Source of the DNA: Marinicauda algicola
Lineage (GTDB): Bacteria > Pseudomonadota > Alphaproteobacteria > Caulobacterales > Maricaulaceae
Direction of reading: 5' to 3'
Assembly: GCF_017161425.1 (NCBI RefSeq)
Contig: NZ_CP071057.1
Location: 992,001 to 1,056,000 of the forward strand
Length of the DNA stretch: 64,000 nucleotides
Part shown: piece by piece, positions 17,271-27,216 of the stretch
Numbering within the stretch: position 1 is the first letter of the stretch
Layout of the letters: each line of letters opens with the position of its first letter
The notes under the pieces: model-generated
The model's database searches: none
Seen by the model: only the letters and a program-made list of their open reading frames with translations
Told to the model about the DNA's origin: nothing
Program-made: the position numbers and the translations under genes

Positions 17271-18695
17271 ATGCCCATCGAAGTCCTGATGCCCGCCCTG
17301 TCGCCCACCATGGAGGAGGGCACGCTGTCGAGCTGGAACGTGAAGGAAGGCGACGAAGTCAAGTCCGGCGACGTCATCGCCGAGATCGAGACCGACAAGG
17401 CCACGATGGAGGTCGAGGCGGTCGACGAGGGCCGCGTCGGCAAGCTCCTCGTGAAGGAGGGCACCGAAGGGGTGAAGGTCAACCAGGTCATCGCCCTGCT
17501 GCTGGAAGAGGGCGAGGACGAGAGCGCGCTGAAGGACTGGACCCCGGGCGACGACAAGCCGGAAGCCAAGGCGCCGGACGGGGACGGCGCGAAGAAATCC
17601 GGGAAGGCCGAGAAGGCCGAGAAGGAAACGTCGGCGAAGCAGGTATCCGGGAACGAGGAGCAGGCCCGGCCCCAGTCCGGCTATGGCCGCGGCAAGCCCG
17701 CCGATCGCCCCGGCGTGCGCGAGGGCGCGTCCGATACCAAGGCCCCGCCAGCCCCGAAGAAGGACGGCGAACGCGTCAAGGCGAGCCCGCTGGCGCGCCG
17801 TCTCGCCGCGGAGGCCGATATCGACCTGACCGAGCTGGAAGGCTCCGGGCCGCACGGGCGCATCGTCAAGGCGGACGTGGAAAAGGCCAGGGAAGAGGGC
17901 GTGGGCAAGCCGGCCAAGGAAGAGAAGAAGGCGGCCGAGAAGCCGGCCGAGAAGCGCGAGGAGATCAGCGAGGACGAACCGCTGAAGGCCTACGGCATTG
18001 CGGCCGAGCGCTACGAGATCGTCAAGGCGGACGGTATCCAGAAGGTCTCCGCCAAGCGCCTGACCGAGAGCTTCCGCGACGTGCCGCACTTCCCGCTCAC
18101 CGTGGACATCGAGATCGACGCGCTGCTGGCCTTCCGCAAGAAGATCAACGAGCGCGCGCCCGAGGGCGTGAAGGTCTCGGTCAACGACATCCTCATCAAG
18201 GCCAGCGGCGTCGCGCTGAAACAGCAGCCGGACGCCAATGCGAGCTGGATCAATGACGGGCGCGTCGCAAAGCACAAGCACGCCGACGTCTCGGTCGCCG
18301 TGGCGATCGAGGGCGGGCTGATCACGCCGGTGATCAAGGACGCCGACCGCAAGGGCCTCGTCGAGATCTCGAAGGAGATGAAGGACCTCGCCGAGCGCGC
18401 CCGCAACCGCAAGCTGAAGCCTGAGGAATACCAGGGCGGCACGTTCTCGCTGTCGAACCTGGGCATGTTCGGCATCAAGTCCTTCGCCTCGATCCTGAAC
18501 CCGCCCCAGGGCATGATCCTCTCGGTCGGCACCGGCGAGGAGCGCCCCGTGGTCAAGGATGGCGCGCTCGCCAAGGCGACGGTGATGACCGTCACGCTGA
18601 CCTGCGACCATCGCGTGGTGGACGGGGCGACCGGCGCGAAATGGCTCCAGCTCTTCAAGAGCCTGATCGAAGATCCGGTGACGATGCTGATGTAG
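17271..18695 (+). CDS. pdhC: Dihydrolipoamide acetyltransferase (pyruvate dehydrogenase E2)
   Basis: Core of the pyruvate dehydrogenase complex; transfers acetyl from lipoamide to CoA. The 474-residue product has a lipoyl domain (1-80, [15 protein letters not shown]), a lysine- and glutamate-rich linker, a peripheral-subunit-binding domain (about 164-198, [18 protein letters not shown]), and the catalytic domain ending in [19 protein letters not shown] with the catalytic histidine. Start at ATG 17271; the extra upstream frame overlaps the membrane-protein gene and is rejected. The matching E3 gene is lpdA at 7.7 kb. Confidence 0.96.
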   Translation: MPIEVLMPALSPTMEEGTLSSWNVKEGDEVKSGDVIAEIETDKATMEVEAVDEGRVGKLLVKEGTEGVKVNQVIALLLEEGEDESALKDWTPGDDKPEAKAPDGDGAKKSGKAEKAEKETSAKQVSGNEEQARPQSGYGRGKPADRPGVREGASDTKAPPAPKKDGERVKASPLARRLAAEADIDLTELEGSGPHGRIVKADVEKAREEGVGKPAKEEKKAAEKPAEKREEISEDEPLKAYGIAAERYEIVKADGIQKVSAKRLTESFRDVPHFPLTVDIEIDALLAFRKKINERAPEGVKVSVNDILIKASGVALKQQPDANASWINDGRVAKHKHADVSVAVAIEGGLITPVIKDADRKGLVEISKEMKDLAERARNRKLKPEEYQGGTFSLSNLGMFGIKSFASILNPPQGMILSVGTGEERPVVKDGALAKATVMTVTLTCDHRVVDGATGAKWLQLFKSLIEDPVTMLM

Positions 18696-18713
18696 GGAAA
18701 GGCCGTCATCCCC

Positions 18714-18753
18714 CTTCGAGGCTCGGCCTTCGGCCGGGCGCCTCAGGGCGAGG
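18714..18753 (+). repeat. REP-like palindromic element, copy A
   Basis: Reads CTTCGAGGCTCGGCCTTCGG then CCGGGCGCCTCAGGGCGAGG. It is itself partly self-complementary (GGCC TTCG GGCC core) and is matched in opposite orientation by copy B 55 bp downstream. The form CTTCGAGGCTCG...CACCTCAGGGTGAGG is a familiar repeated intergenic motif in alphaproteobacterial genomes. It lies 18 nt after the pdhC stop and could fold as a 3' end hairpin. Confidence 0.7.
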
Positions 18754-18808
18754 GAGGGAGGAGCGGCATAGACGCTCGTTCCTTGGCCTTTCGACCCCAC
18801 CTACACCC

Positions 18809-18847
18809 CCTCACGCTGAGGTGCTCGCCGTCGGGCGAGCCTCGAAG
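18809..18847 (-). repeat. REP-like palindromic element, copy B (inverted relative to copy A)
   Basis: On the minus strand it reads CTTCGAGGCTCGCCCGACGG then CGAGCACCTCAGCGTGAGG, aligning to copy A over its full length with a few differences. The two copies could pair to form a long cruciform or mRNA hairpin with about 55 nt between them, as in paired REP/BIME units. Confidence 0.7.
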
Positions 18848-18899
18848 CACGCACCGCCCTCCACCGCGTCTTGCCTCGCCTCCACCCTTCGGGTCACAC

Positions 18900-18917
18900 T
18901 CCTCCCCAAAGGGAGGA
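18900..18917 (+). promoter_or_regulatory. Hairpin covering the ribosome-binding site of the HD-domain gene
   Basis: A perfect 7-bp inverted repeat TCCTCCC-CAAA-GGGAGGA. The 3' arm is the Shine-Dalgarno sequence itself and ends 6 nt before ATG 18924, so the folded mRNA would hide the ribosome-binding site. Sequence is clear; a regulatory effect is inference. Confidence 0.5.
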
Positions 18918-18923
18918 CCCACC

Positions 18924-19514
18924 ATGCCCGACGACCCGCACAAGCGCGCGACCTTCCGCGCCATGACCGAAGGCACGGCCGAGGACTGGTCCATCATCGC
19001 CGGCGAGTTCATGCCCTTCGCGGCCCAGCTGCCCGACCGGGTTATGGCCCACCTGAAACTGCTCGAGGGCGATTGCGGCGGGTTTCCGATCGACCGGCTG
19101 GAGCATTCGCTTCAGACCGCGACGCGCGCCCATCGCGACGGGCGCGACGAGGAATACGTGGTGATGGCGCTGCTGCACGATATCGGCGACACGCTCGGCA
19201 GCTACAATCACCCCGACATCGCCGCGGCGATTCTGAAACCCTTCGTGTCGGAGCAAAACCACTGGATCGTCGCCCAGCACGGCATCTTCCAGGGCTATTA
19301 CTTCTTCCATCATCTCGGGCTCGACCGCGACATGCGCGAGCAATTCCGCGGCCACCCCCATTTCGAGGCCTGCGCCGCGTTCTGCGAGAAGTACGACCAG
19401 TCCGCCTTCGATCCCGACTACGACAGCGCGCCGCTCGACTTCTTCGAACCGATGATCCGGCGCGTGATGGCCGCGCCGAAACGCTCGGTCTATGCCGGCG
19501 TGAGGGGCGAGTAA
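18924..19514 (+). CDS. HD-domain protein
   Basis: A 196-residue soluble protein with an HD-type metal site: His in DRLEHSLQTATRAHRDG, the HD pair in MALLHDIGDTLGSYNH, and further histidines in NHWIVAQHGIFQGYYFFHHL. The arrangement recalls the PhnZ/MIOX-like HD oxygenases (diiron) more than phosphohydrolases, but this is inference from motif spacing. Start at ATG 18924 with a strong GGGAGGA site; a longer frame to 18783 crosses the repeat and is rejected. It appears to be a single-gene unit. Confidence 0.82.
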   Translation: MPDDPHKRATFRAMTEGTAEDWSIIAGEFMPFAAQLPDRVMAHLKLLEGDCGGFPIDRLEHSLQTATRAHRDGRDEEYVVMALLHDIGDTLGSYNHPDIAAAILKPFVSEQNHWIVAQHGIFQGYYFFHHLGLDRDMREQFRGHPHFEACAAFCEKYDQSAFDPDYDSAPLDFFEPMIRRVMAAPKRSVYAGVRGE

Positions 19515-19711
19515 CCCGCTCTCTCCCCGCCGGCCTTCCTTCGTCCTCGCGCCATGCGGGGGCAATGGCGCGGCTTCTCGGACCGTGCGCGGCTGGGGTT
19601 GACACAGCGGTGGGGCGCCCTGCCCCGCATTGACCTCGGCTCGCGAAAGGTCTTCTCTTCCGCGCGATCAGAACAGGCGCAGCTCATGCGCACGAAGCAG
19701 GGGAATACACG

Positions 19712-21565
19712 ATGAAACAGATCTGGCTTTGCGGCGCCGCGATCGCCGCGCTCGGCCTGGCCGCCTGCGAGCAGCCGGCGGGCAATGGCGAGACTCCCGG
19801 CGATGGCGCCATGGCGAACGGGGCCGCGCCTGCGGGCGAGCCGACCGTCGAGGACGCGCGCGCCTTCCTGGAGAATGCCGAGGCCGAGCTGGCGCGCATG
19901 TCGGAATATGCCGGCCGGGTCTACTGGGTGCAGAACACCTACATCAATTACGACACCAACTGGCTGGCAAGCCGGGTCGGCTCGGAAAGCACGCAGCTCT
20001 CGGTGCGCCTGGCCGGCGAGGCGGCGCGCTTCGAGGGGCTCGACCTGCCCACGGAAATGAGCCGCAAGATCGATATCCTGCGCCAGGGCATCACCATCCC
20101 CGCACCCGCCGACGCGCTCATCGCCGACGAGCTGGCCGAGATCACGACGCGGCTGGATTCCACTTACGCCACCGGCACCTACGTGATCGACGGCGAGGAA
20201 CTCGATCTCGGGGAGCTCTCCACCATCATCGAGACGAGCCGCGATCCGGAGGAACTGCGCGAGGCCTGGGAGGGCTGGCGCACGGTGTCTCCGGTGATGG
20301 CGCCGGACTATGCGCGCATGGTCGAGATCGCCAATGCGGGCGCGAACGAGCTCGGCTTCGCCAATCTCGCCGAGATGTGGCTGTCGAACTACGACATGCC
20401 GCCGAGCGAGATGGAGGCCGAGGTCGAGCGCCTGTGGGGCCAGGTCGAGCCGCTCTACGAGCAGCTGCACTGCTATGTGCGCGCCGAGCTGCACGAGCAT
20501 TACGGCGACGAGGTCCAGCCCGCCACCGGCCCGATCCGCGCCGATCTCCTGGGCAATATGTGGGCCCAGCAATGGTCCAACATCTATCCCCTCGTGGCGC
20601 CGGAAGGCGATGCCGATCCGGGCTACGACCTCACCGCGATCCTGAACGAGCGCGGCTACGATGCGCGCCAGATGGTCGAGGTCGGCGAGGACTTCTTCTC
20701 CTCGATGGGCTTCAGCCCGCTTCCCGAGACCTTCTGGGAGCGCTCGCTGATCACCCAGCCGGAAGACCGCGACGTGGTCTGTCACGCCTCGGCCTGGAAC
20801 ATCGACAATGTCGACGACGTGCGCATCAAGATGTGCACCGAGGTCAATGCCGAGGACTTCCAGACCGTCCATCACGAGCTGGGGCACAATTACTATCAGC
20901 GCGCCTACAACCAGCAGGACTTCCTGTTCCGCAACGGTGCCCATGACGGCTTCCACGAGGCGATCGGGGACTTCATCGCCCTGTCGATCACGCCGGAATA
21001 CCTGCGGGAGATCGGGCTGATCGACGAGGTGCCCTCCGCGGACGCCGATCTCGGGCTGCTCCTGAACCAGTCGCTCGACAAGATCGCCTTCCTGCCCTTC
21101 GGCCTCCTGATCGACAAGTGGCGCTGGGGCGTGTTCCGCGGCGAGATCGCCCCGGAAAACTACAACGAGGCCTGGTGGGACCTGCGCACCCAATACCAGG
21201 GCATCGTGCCGCCGGGCGAGCGCCCGGCCGACGCCTTCGATCCGGGCGCGAAGTATCACATCCCGGGCAACACGCCGTACCTGCGCTATTTCCTGTCCTT
21301 CATCCTGCAGTTCCAGTTCCACGAGGCGGCCTGCGAGATGATCGGCTGGGAGGGCCCGCTGCACCGCTGCTCGGTCTACGGCAACGAGGAGGTCGGGGCG
21401 CGCTTCAACGCCATGATGGAGATGGGCCAGTCCCAGCCCTGGCCGGACGCGCTGGAGGCCTTCACCGGCACGCGGCAAATGGATGGCTCGGCGATCATCG
21501 CCTATTTCGAGCCGCTCATGGGCTATCTCGAAGAGCAGAACGAAGGGCGCACCTGCGGCTGGTAG
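19712..21565 (+). CDS. M2-family peptidyl-dipeptidase (ACE-like) lipoprotein
   Basis: Zinc metallopeptidase of the angiotensin-converting-enzyme family, which removes C-terminal dipeptides. The 617-residue protein has a lipoprotein signal with Cys19 (LGLAAC), a low-complexity linker to about residue 45, and then the all-helical catalytic domain. The zinc motif is HELGH (388-392) with the third ligand in HEAIGDFIALS. Another conserved ACE stretch is YQGIVPPGERP. It is probably anchored in the outer membrane or periplasm and serves peptide scavenging. It looks like a single-gene unit. Confidence 0.92.
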   Translation: MKQIWLCGAAIAALGLAACEQPAGNGETPGDGAMANGAAPAGEPTVEDARAFLENAEAELARMSEYAGRVYWVQNTYINYDTNWLASRVGSESTQLSVRLAGEAARFEGLDLPTEMSRKIDILRQGITIPAPADALIADELAEITTRLDSTYATGTYVIDGEELDLGELSTIIETSRDPEELREAWEGWRTVSPVMAPDYARMVEIANAGANELGFANLAEMWLSNYDMPPSEMEAEVERLWGQVEPLYEQLHCYVRAELHEHYGDEVQPATGPIRADLLGNMWAQQWSNIYPLVAPEGDADPGYDLTAILNERGYDARQMVEVGEDFFSSMGFSPLPETFWERSLITQPEDRDVVCHASAWNIDNVDDVRIKMCTEVNAEDFQTVHHELGHNYYQRAYNQQDFLFRNGAHDGFHEAIGDFIALSITPEYLREIGLIDEVPSADADLGLLLNQSLDKIAFLPFGLLIDKWRWGVFRGEIAPENYNEAWWDLRTQYQGIVPPGERPADAFDPGAKYHIPGNTPYLRYFLSFILQFQFHEAACEMIGWEGPLHRCSVYGNEEVGARFNAMMEMGQSQPWPDALEAFTGTRQMDGSAIIAYFEPLMGYLEEQNEGRTCGW

Positions 21566-21589
21566 GCCAGAGGACGCTCTGACGGCGAC

Positions 21590-21621
21590 GGGCGGTCCGC
21601 AGGCGTGCGGGCCGCCCTTTT
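21590..21621 (+). terminator. Rho-independent terminator after the M2 peptidase gene
   Basis: A 12-bp stem GGGCGGTCCGCA / TGCGGGCCGCCC (one T-G pair, 4-nt loop) is followed by TTTT, 24 nt past the stop. Confidence 0.88.
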
Positions 21622-21691
21622 CGCACCGGCGAGAGCGCTTGCTCCGTCCCGGCTGCGGCGATAGACCCGCAGGCATGCAGGAGACGACCCC

Positions 21692-22540
21692 ATGAGCGAG
21701 CGCTTCAGGACCTCGGTCGACATCGAGGGCGAGGACATCCACTGGTCGCCGGAAGGCGGCATGTCCTACGGCGCCTATCTCAAGCTCGACCGGATTCTCT
21801 CCGCGCAGGCCCCGCTGTCGGACGAGCATGACGAACTCATGTTCATCGTCATCCACCAGGCCAGCGAGCTGTGGCTGAAGCTGTGCCTGCACGAGCTGGA
21901 TGCCGCGATCGCGTGCGTGCGCGAGGACCAGGTGCGGCCGGCAATGAAGATGCTGGCGCGCATCGCGCGGGTGCAGGAGAACCTCTCCCAGTCCTGGTCG
22001 ATCCTTGCGACCATGACCCCGGCCGACTATCTGAAGTTCAGGGACAGGCTGGGCCAGAGCTCCGGCTTCCAGTCCTTCCAGTACCGCGCCATGGAATACC
22101 GGCTCGGCAACAAGAACCCGGCCTTCGCGAAGGTCTTCAAGGGCGAGCCGGAGGCCGAGCGCATCGTGCTCGGCGCGCTGCGATCCCCGAGCCTTTATGA
22201 CGAGACGCTGCGCCTGGCCGCGCGGATGGGGCTCGATGTGCCCGCCGGCAAGCTCGAGCGCGACTGGAGCGAACCCTACGAGGCGAGCGAGGCGGTCGAG
22301 GCGATGTGGCGCGAGGTCTATCTCGACACCAGGACCTGGTGGGAGCTCTACGAGTTCGCCGAGAAGCTTGTCGATCTCGAACAGAAGTTCCAGCAATGGC
22401 GCTTCAACCACATGAAGACGGTCGAGCGCATCATCGGATTCCGGCGCGGCACGGGCGGCTCGGGCGGGGTGAGCTATCTCGTCAAGGCACTGGACATACG
22501 CCTCTTTCCGGAACTGTGGACCGTCAGAACCAAGCTTTGA
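21692..22540 (+). CDS. kynA: Tryptophan 2,3-dioxygenase
   Basis: Heme enzyme that opens the indole ring of tryptophan to N-formylkynurenine, the first step of the kynurenine pathway. The 282-residue product has the family signatures YGAYLKLDRILSAQ and FIVIHQASELWLKL with the distal histidine, and the FQYRAMEYRLGNKN stretch. The C-terminal HMKTVERIIGFRRGTGGSGG contains the proximal heme histidine and substrate loop. Start at ATG 21692. The downstream small sensor gene begins 14 nt later, so an operon kynA-sensor-sdaA is likely. kynB and kynU are not in the window. Confidence 0.95.
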   Translation: MSERFRTSVDIEGEDIHWSPEGGMSYGAYLKLDRILSAQAPLSDEHDELMFIVIHQASELWLKLCLHELDAAIACVREDQVRPAMKMLARIARVQENLSQSWSILATMTPADYLKFRDRLGQSSGFQSFQYRAMEYRLGNKNPAFAKVFKGEPEAERIVLGALRSPSLYDETLRLAARMGLDVPAGKLERDWSEPYEASEAVEAMWREVYLDTRTWWELYEFAEKLVDLEQKFQQWRFNHMKTVERIIGFRRGTGGSGGVSYLVKALDIRLFPELWTVRTKL

Positions 22541-22554
22541 GAGGACCCGCCCAG

Positions 22555-22821
22555 GTGCGAAACTTCTTCATCTTCATCAAGTGCGAGCTCGGCAAGACCT
22601 ACGAGGTCGCCTCCCATCTCGTCGATCTCGTCGAGGAGACCCGCCAGGTCCACTCCGTCTCGGGCACCTATGACCTGCTCGCCCAGTTCGCGGTGGAGAA
22701 GGAGGCCGATATCGGCCGCTTCGTGACCACGAAGATCCAGACCATCCCGGGCATCAAGGACACCCAGACGATCATCTGTTTCAATGCCTTCACCTCCGAC
22801 AAGGGGCTCGGCGAGGCCTAG
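22555..22821 (+). CDS. Stand-alone Lrp/AsnC-type amino-acid-binding (RAM) domain protein
   Basis: An 88-residue protein from a GTG start (ribosome-binding GAGAGGA 9 nt upstream): MRNFFIFIKCELGKTYEVAS, then VSGTYDLLAQFAVEKEADIG and a C-terminal GIKDTQTIICFNAF. This matches the ligand-binding domain of Lrp/AsnC regulators without the DNA-binding helix-turn-helix. Such SraM/SiraP-like domains bind amino acids and form rings. It abuts sdaA with no spacer (stop then ATG), which suggests a role in sensing amino acids for this operon. Confidence 0.85.
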   Translation: MRNFFIFIKCELGKTYEVASHLVDLVEETRQVHSVSGTYDLLAQFAVEKEADIGRFVTTKIQTIPGIKDTQTIICFNAFTSDKGLGEA

Positions 22822-24204
<1,383 letters not shown>

Positions 24205-24423
24205 CCGGCGTCAGAGTCGACTCCAAGCCGAAACGGCCGGTTCGACTCCTGCTACGACTATGACGCTCCTCCTTCGGCGCGAGTTTTCGGCGTCGGAAAA
24301 CCCACGGGTGAGAAAGAGCGGCAGGCAGTATAAGCCCGGCCCTGGGAGCGGGGAGAACTTCACCCGATCGTGAGACGGCGCGCGGCCGGCATCGGCTAGG
24401 CTCTCCAACGAAGGAGACCGCCC

Positions 24424-25946
24424 ATGCTCGCTGCCCTCGCCGCGTTCCTCGCCCTTGCGTCCGCCCCGGCACCGGGGCTCGTGGAGACGGCGCTCGCGCG
24501 CCAGGGCGGGCCGGAGGTCTACGAGGCGGCGGGCGGGGTGACGCTGGAGATGGCGGGGCAGTACGACCTGTCCACGCGCCACCAGGGCCGCACGCACGAT
24601 CCCGACATCACGCCGATCCGCGAAATCCTCGCGATCGATACGGCGGGCCATCGCGTCGGCTACGAGCTCGACTGGCACAACTATGCCGCCTCGCGCCAGC
24701 ACTTGCGCGAAATCCATCCCGACGGGGGTCCGGTGCTCCATGCCGACCTGCGCAACGCATTCGCCGGCTGGGGCGGGCGCCCGGGGAGGTCGACACCGCG
24801 CAGCGCCTGCGCCGGCTCGATCCGCGCTTCCTGCTCGCCGAGGCCGCCCGGCGCGGCACGCGGCCGGATCCGCAGGACGCGAACGCGGTCCGGTTCACCG
24901 GCGCCGACGGGGAAGAGCTCCGCCTCCTCTTCGATCCCGAGACCGGCTTCCTCGCCGCCGCCGAGCACACCTTCACGATGCCCGCCGAGGGCGACGTGGT
25001 CATGCGCTGGGCCTGGAGCGGCTACCGGGCCGAGGCGAGCGGGGCCGTGCCCGAACGCCTTACGGTCACGCTCAACGGCCGTATGCTGAAGGACGCCGCG
25101 CTGAGCTGGCGCGCCGGGGCCGACCCGGCCCTGTTCGAGGCGCCGGAGGGGATGGAGTTCCCCGCCCCGCCCGGGCAGAGCGCGGGCGATCCGGCCGGCT
25201 TCATCCCCTATGGCGAGCGGCCGGCGCGCGTGGAGACGATCGCGCCCGGCGTTCATCTGGTGCGCAATCTGCGCCCCGGCTTTCACGTCCCCTTCGTGGA
25301 GTTCGACAGCTTCGTCGTGGCCATCGACGCGCCGACGCTCTGGAACGAGATGCACTACCTGCCCCCCGTTTCCGGCTCGCCGGGCGACGACGTGCATGCG
25401 CTGGGGGAGAAGCTGCTGCGCGCGATAGAAGCGACCGCGCCGGGCAAGCCGGTGCGCCATCTCGTGCTCACCCATCACCACAGCGACCATATCGGCGGGG
25501 CGCGCGCGCTGATCGAGGCCGGGGCCGACATCCTCGCCGGCCGTCCGGCCGCCGAGGCGGCGCGCACGATCATCGAGGCGCCCTACACGCGCGAGCCCTA
25601 CCCGCTGACGCGCACGCCGCAGATCGAGATCGTCGATGCCCCGCACACGATCGAGGAAGGCGACATGGAGCTCCGGCTCATCCCCCTGCCCCCGGGCAAT
25701 CCCAAGGCGGACGGGTTCCTCGTGGTCTACCTGCCGCGCCAGCGCCTCATCTACGCGACGGCCTTCCTCTATCCGGTGCCCGAATCCGTCTTTCCGCTGG
25801 TGGAGTCCGTCCCGCTCTCGGCCTGGTTCGTGGACTGGCTCGACGGCTCCGGGCTCGCCGTCGACGAGGTCTGGAACCTGCACGGCACGGGCCGGGTGGA
25901 GGACTGGCAGCTGGAGTATTTCCGGGAGCCGGGGGCAGCTGATTGA
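24424..25946 (+). pseudogene. Metallo-beta-lactamase-fold hydrolase, exported, interrupted by a -1 frameshift
   Basis: Two frames join into one protein of about 507 residues. The first (from ATG 24424) has a signal peptide (MLAALAAFLALASAPAPG) and good coding sequence up to FAGWGGR near 24780. It then degenerates into arginine/proline-rich sequence. The second frame continues sensibly from EVDTAQRLRRLDPRF at 24786 to the stop at 25946 and holds the zinc motif LTHHHSDHIGG. One missing G in the GGGG run 24783-24786 would restore the frame. It may be a sequencing error, a real pseudogene, or recoding. The product resembles MBL-fold hydrolases with a long N-terminal region. Confidence 0.8.
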
Positions 25947-25949
25947 GCC

Positions 25950-25986
25950 AAAAAAGAAAACGGGCGGCTCCAGCCGGAGCCGCCCG
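25950..25986 (-). terminator. Rho-independent terminator of rplM-rpsI
   Basis: A perfect 11-bp stem (25961-25971 with 25976-25986, 4-nt loop) is followed on the minus strand by TTTTCTTTTTT. It lies 30 nt past the rpsI stop. On the plus strand it has a short TTT and could also end the MBL gene transcript. Confidence 0.93.
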
Positions 25987-26016
25987 TTTCGCAGGCATGG
26001 ATGGCAGAAAGCCGGA

Positions 26017-26520
26017 TCAGCGCTTGGAGAACTGGAAGCTGCGGCGGGCTTTCTTCTTGCCGTACTTCTTGCGCTCCACGACGCGCGAGTCGCGGGTCAT
26101 GAATCCGGCCGCCTTCAGCGGGCCGCGCAGTTCCGGCTCGTAGTAGGTGAGCGCCTTGGAGATCCCGTGACGCACCGCGCCGGCCTGGCCGGACAGGCCG
26201 CCGCCGGTCACCGTGGCGACGACGTCGTACTGGTCGACGCGGCCGGCGGTCTCGAACGGCTGCTGCAGCAGCATGCGCAGCACCGGACGGGCGAAGAACT
26301 TCTCCTGGTCGCGGCCGTTGACCGTGATCTTGCCGTTGCCCGGCTTGATCCAGACGCGGGCGACCGCGTTCTTGCGCTTGCCGGTCGCGTAGGCGCGGCC
26401 ATGCTCGTCGATCTTCGGCTCGGGAAGGGCTTCTTCCTCGGCCTCGGAGGAGACGACCGGGGCTTCCGCCTGCTTCAGCGCGGATTTCAGGTCTTCGAGA
26501 GAGCGAGCTTGTTCAGCCAT
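26017..26520 (-). CDS. rpsI: 30S ribosomal protein S9
   Basis: Small-subunit protein whose C-terminal tail reaches the P-site tRNA. The 167-residue product has an N-terminal acidic extension (about 1-38), usual in alphaproteobacteria, then [20 protein letters not shown] and [21 protein letters not shown]. It ends in the conserved [12 protein letters not shown], where the final arginine contacts tRNA. It begins 2 nt after rplM, the standard rplM-rpsI operon. Confidence 0.98.
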   Translation of the reverse strand: MAEQARSLEDLKSALKQAEAPVVSSEAEEEALPEPKIDEHGRAYATGKRKNAVARVWIKPGNGKITVNGRDQEKFFARPVLRMLLQQPFETAGRVDQYDVVATVTGGGLSGQAGAVRHGISKALTYYEPELRGPLKAAGFMTRDSRVVERKKYGKKKARRSFQFSKR

Positions 26521-26522
26521 GT

Positions 26523-26987
26523 CTAGCTCCGCGCATTCTTGGTGTTGAGGGACTTGAAGTCGATGACTTCGGGCTGCTGCGCCTCGTGGGGGTGTTCCCC
26601 GCCTGCATAGACGCGCAGCTTGCCGAGCTGGGCGCGCGCGAGCGGGCTTTCCTTCGGCATCATGCGCTCGACGGCCTTTTCAAGGACGCGCTCGGGGAAC
26701 CGGCCTTCGAGCACCTTGCGCGGAGAGGTCTCCTTGATCCCGCCCGGGTGACCGGTATGGCGGTAATAGCGCTTGTCCTCGTACTTGTTGCCGGTGAACA
26801 CCACCTTGTCGGCATTGATGATCACGACGTGATCGCCGGTGTCGACATGCGGGGTGAAGTCGGGACGGTGCTTGCCGCGCAGGCGGGTCGCCACGAAAGC
26901 CGCGAGACGGCCCACGACGGCGCCTTCAGCGTCGATCACAACCCACTTGTGCTCGACTTCTGCGGGCTTTGCGGAGAAAGTCTTCAT
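26523..26987 (-). CDS. rplM: 50S ribosomal protein L13
   Basis: Early-assembly large-subunit protein. The 154-residue product shows [35 protein letters not shown] and [12 protein letters not shown], all diagnostic. It leads the rplM-rpsI operon and is preceded by a good sigma-70-type promoter at 27052-27080, giving a leader of about 60 nt. Confidence 0.98.
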   Translation of the reverse strand: MKTFSAKPAEVEHKWVVIDAEGAVVGRLAAFVATRLRGKHRPDFTPHVDTGDHVVIINADKVVFTGNKYEDKRYYRHTGHPGGIKETSPRKVLEGRFPERVLEKAVERMMPKESPLARAQLGKLRVYAGGEHPHEAQQPEVIDFKSLNTKNARS

Positions 26988-27051
26988 CGCTCAAGCCTTT
27001 GGTAAAAGCGTCAACGGCGCCGGAGCCCTTCCCCGGCGCTTGTCGGCGCGG

Positions 27052-27080
27052 CTTGTACGCAAGCGCGTGCGCATGGTCAA
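27052..27080 (-). promoter_or_regulatory. Sigma-70 promoter of rplM-rpsI
   Basis: On the minus strand TTGACC (27080-27075) and TACAAG (27057-27052) are separated by exactly 17 bp. TTGACC is the usual strong -35 box in this group. It sits 65 nt upstream of the rplM start. Confidence 0.7.
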
Positions 27081-27216
27081 TAGGCGTGCGAAGAAATTCA
27101 TTGAAAACAGGGTCTTGTTTGCACGGTATTATGTTACCGGTTTTTTCGGCGAACGACGGTACCCTTTCGGGGAGCGAGCCTCTAGATAGGGAAGGACGCC
27201 CGATCCGGAGGTATGC

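Noticed and set aside
19490-22411. 973-codon minus-strand frame across the M2 peptidase and kynA
   Set aside because: It is the mirror of two well-supported genes; length alone is expected at this GC content.
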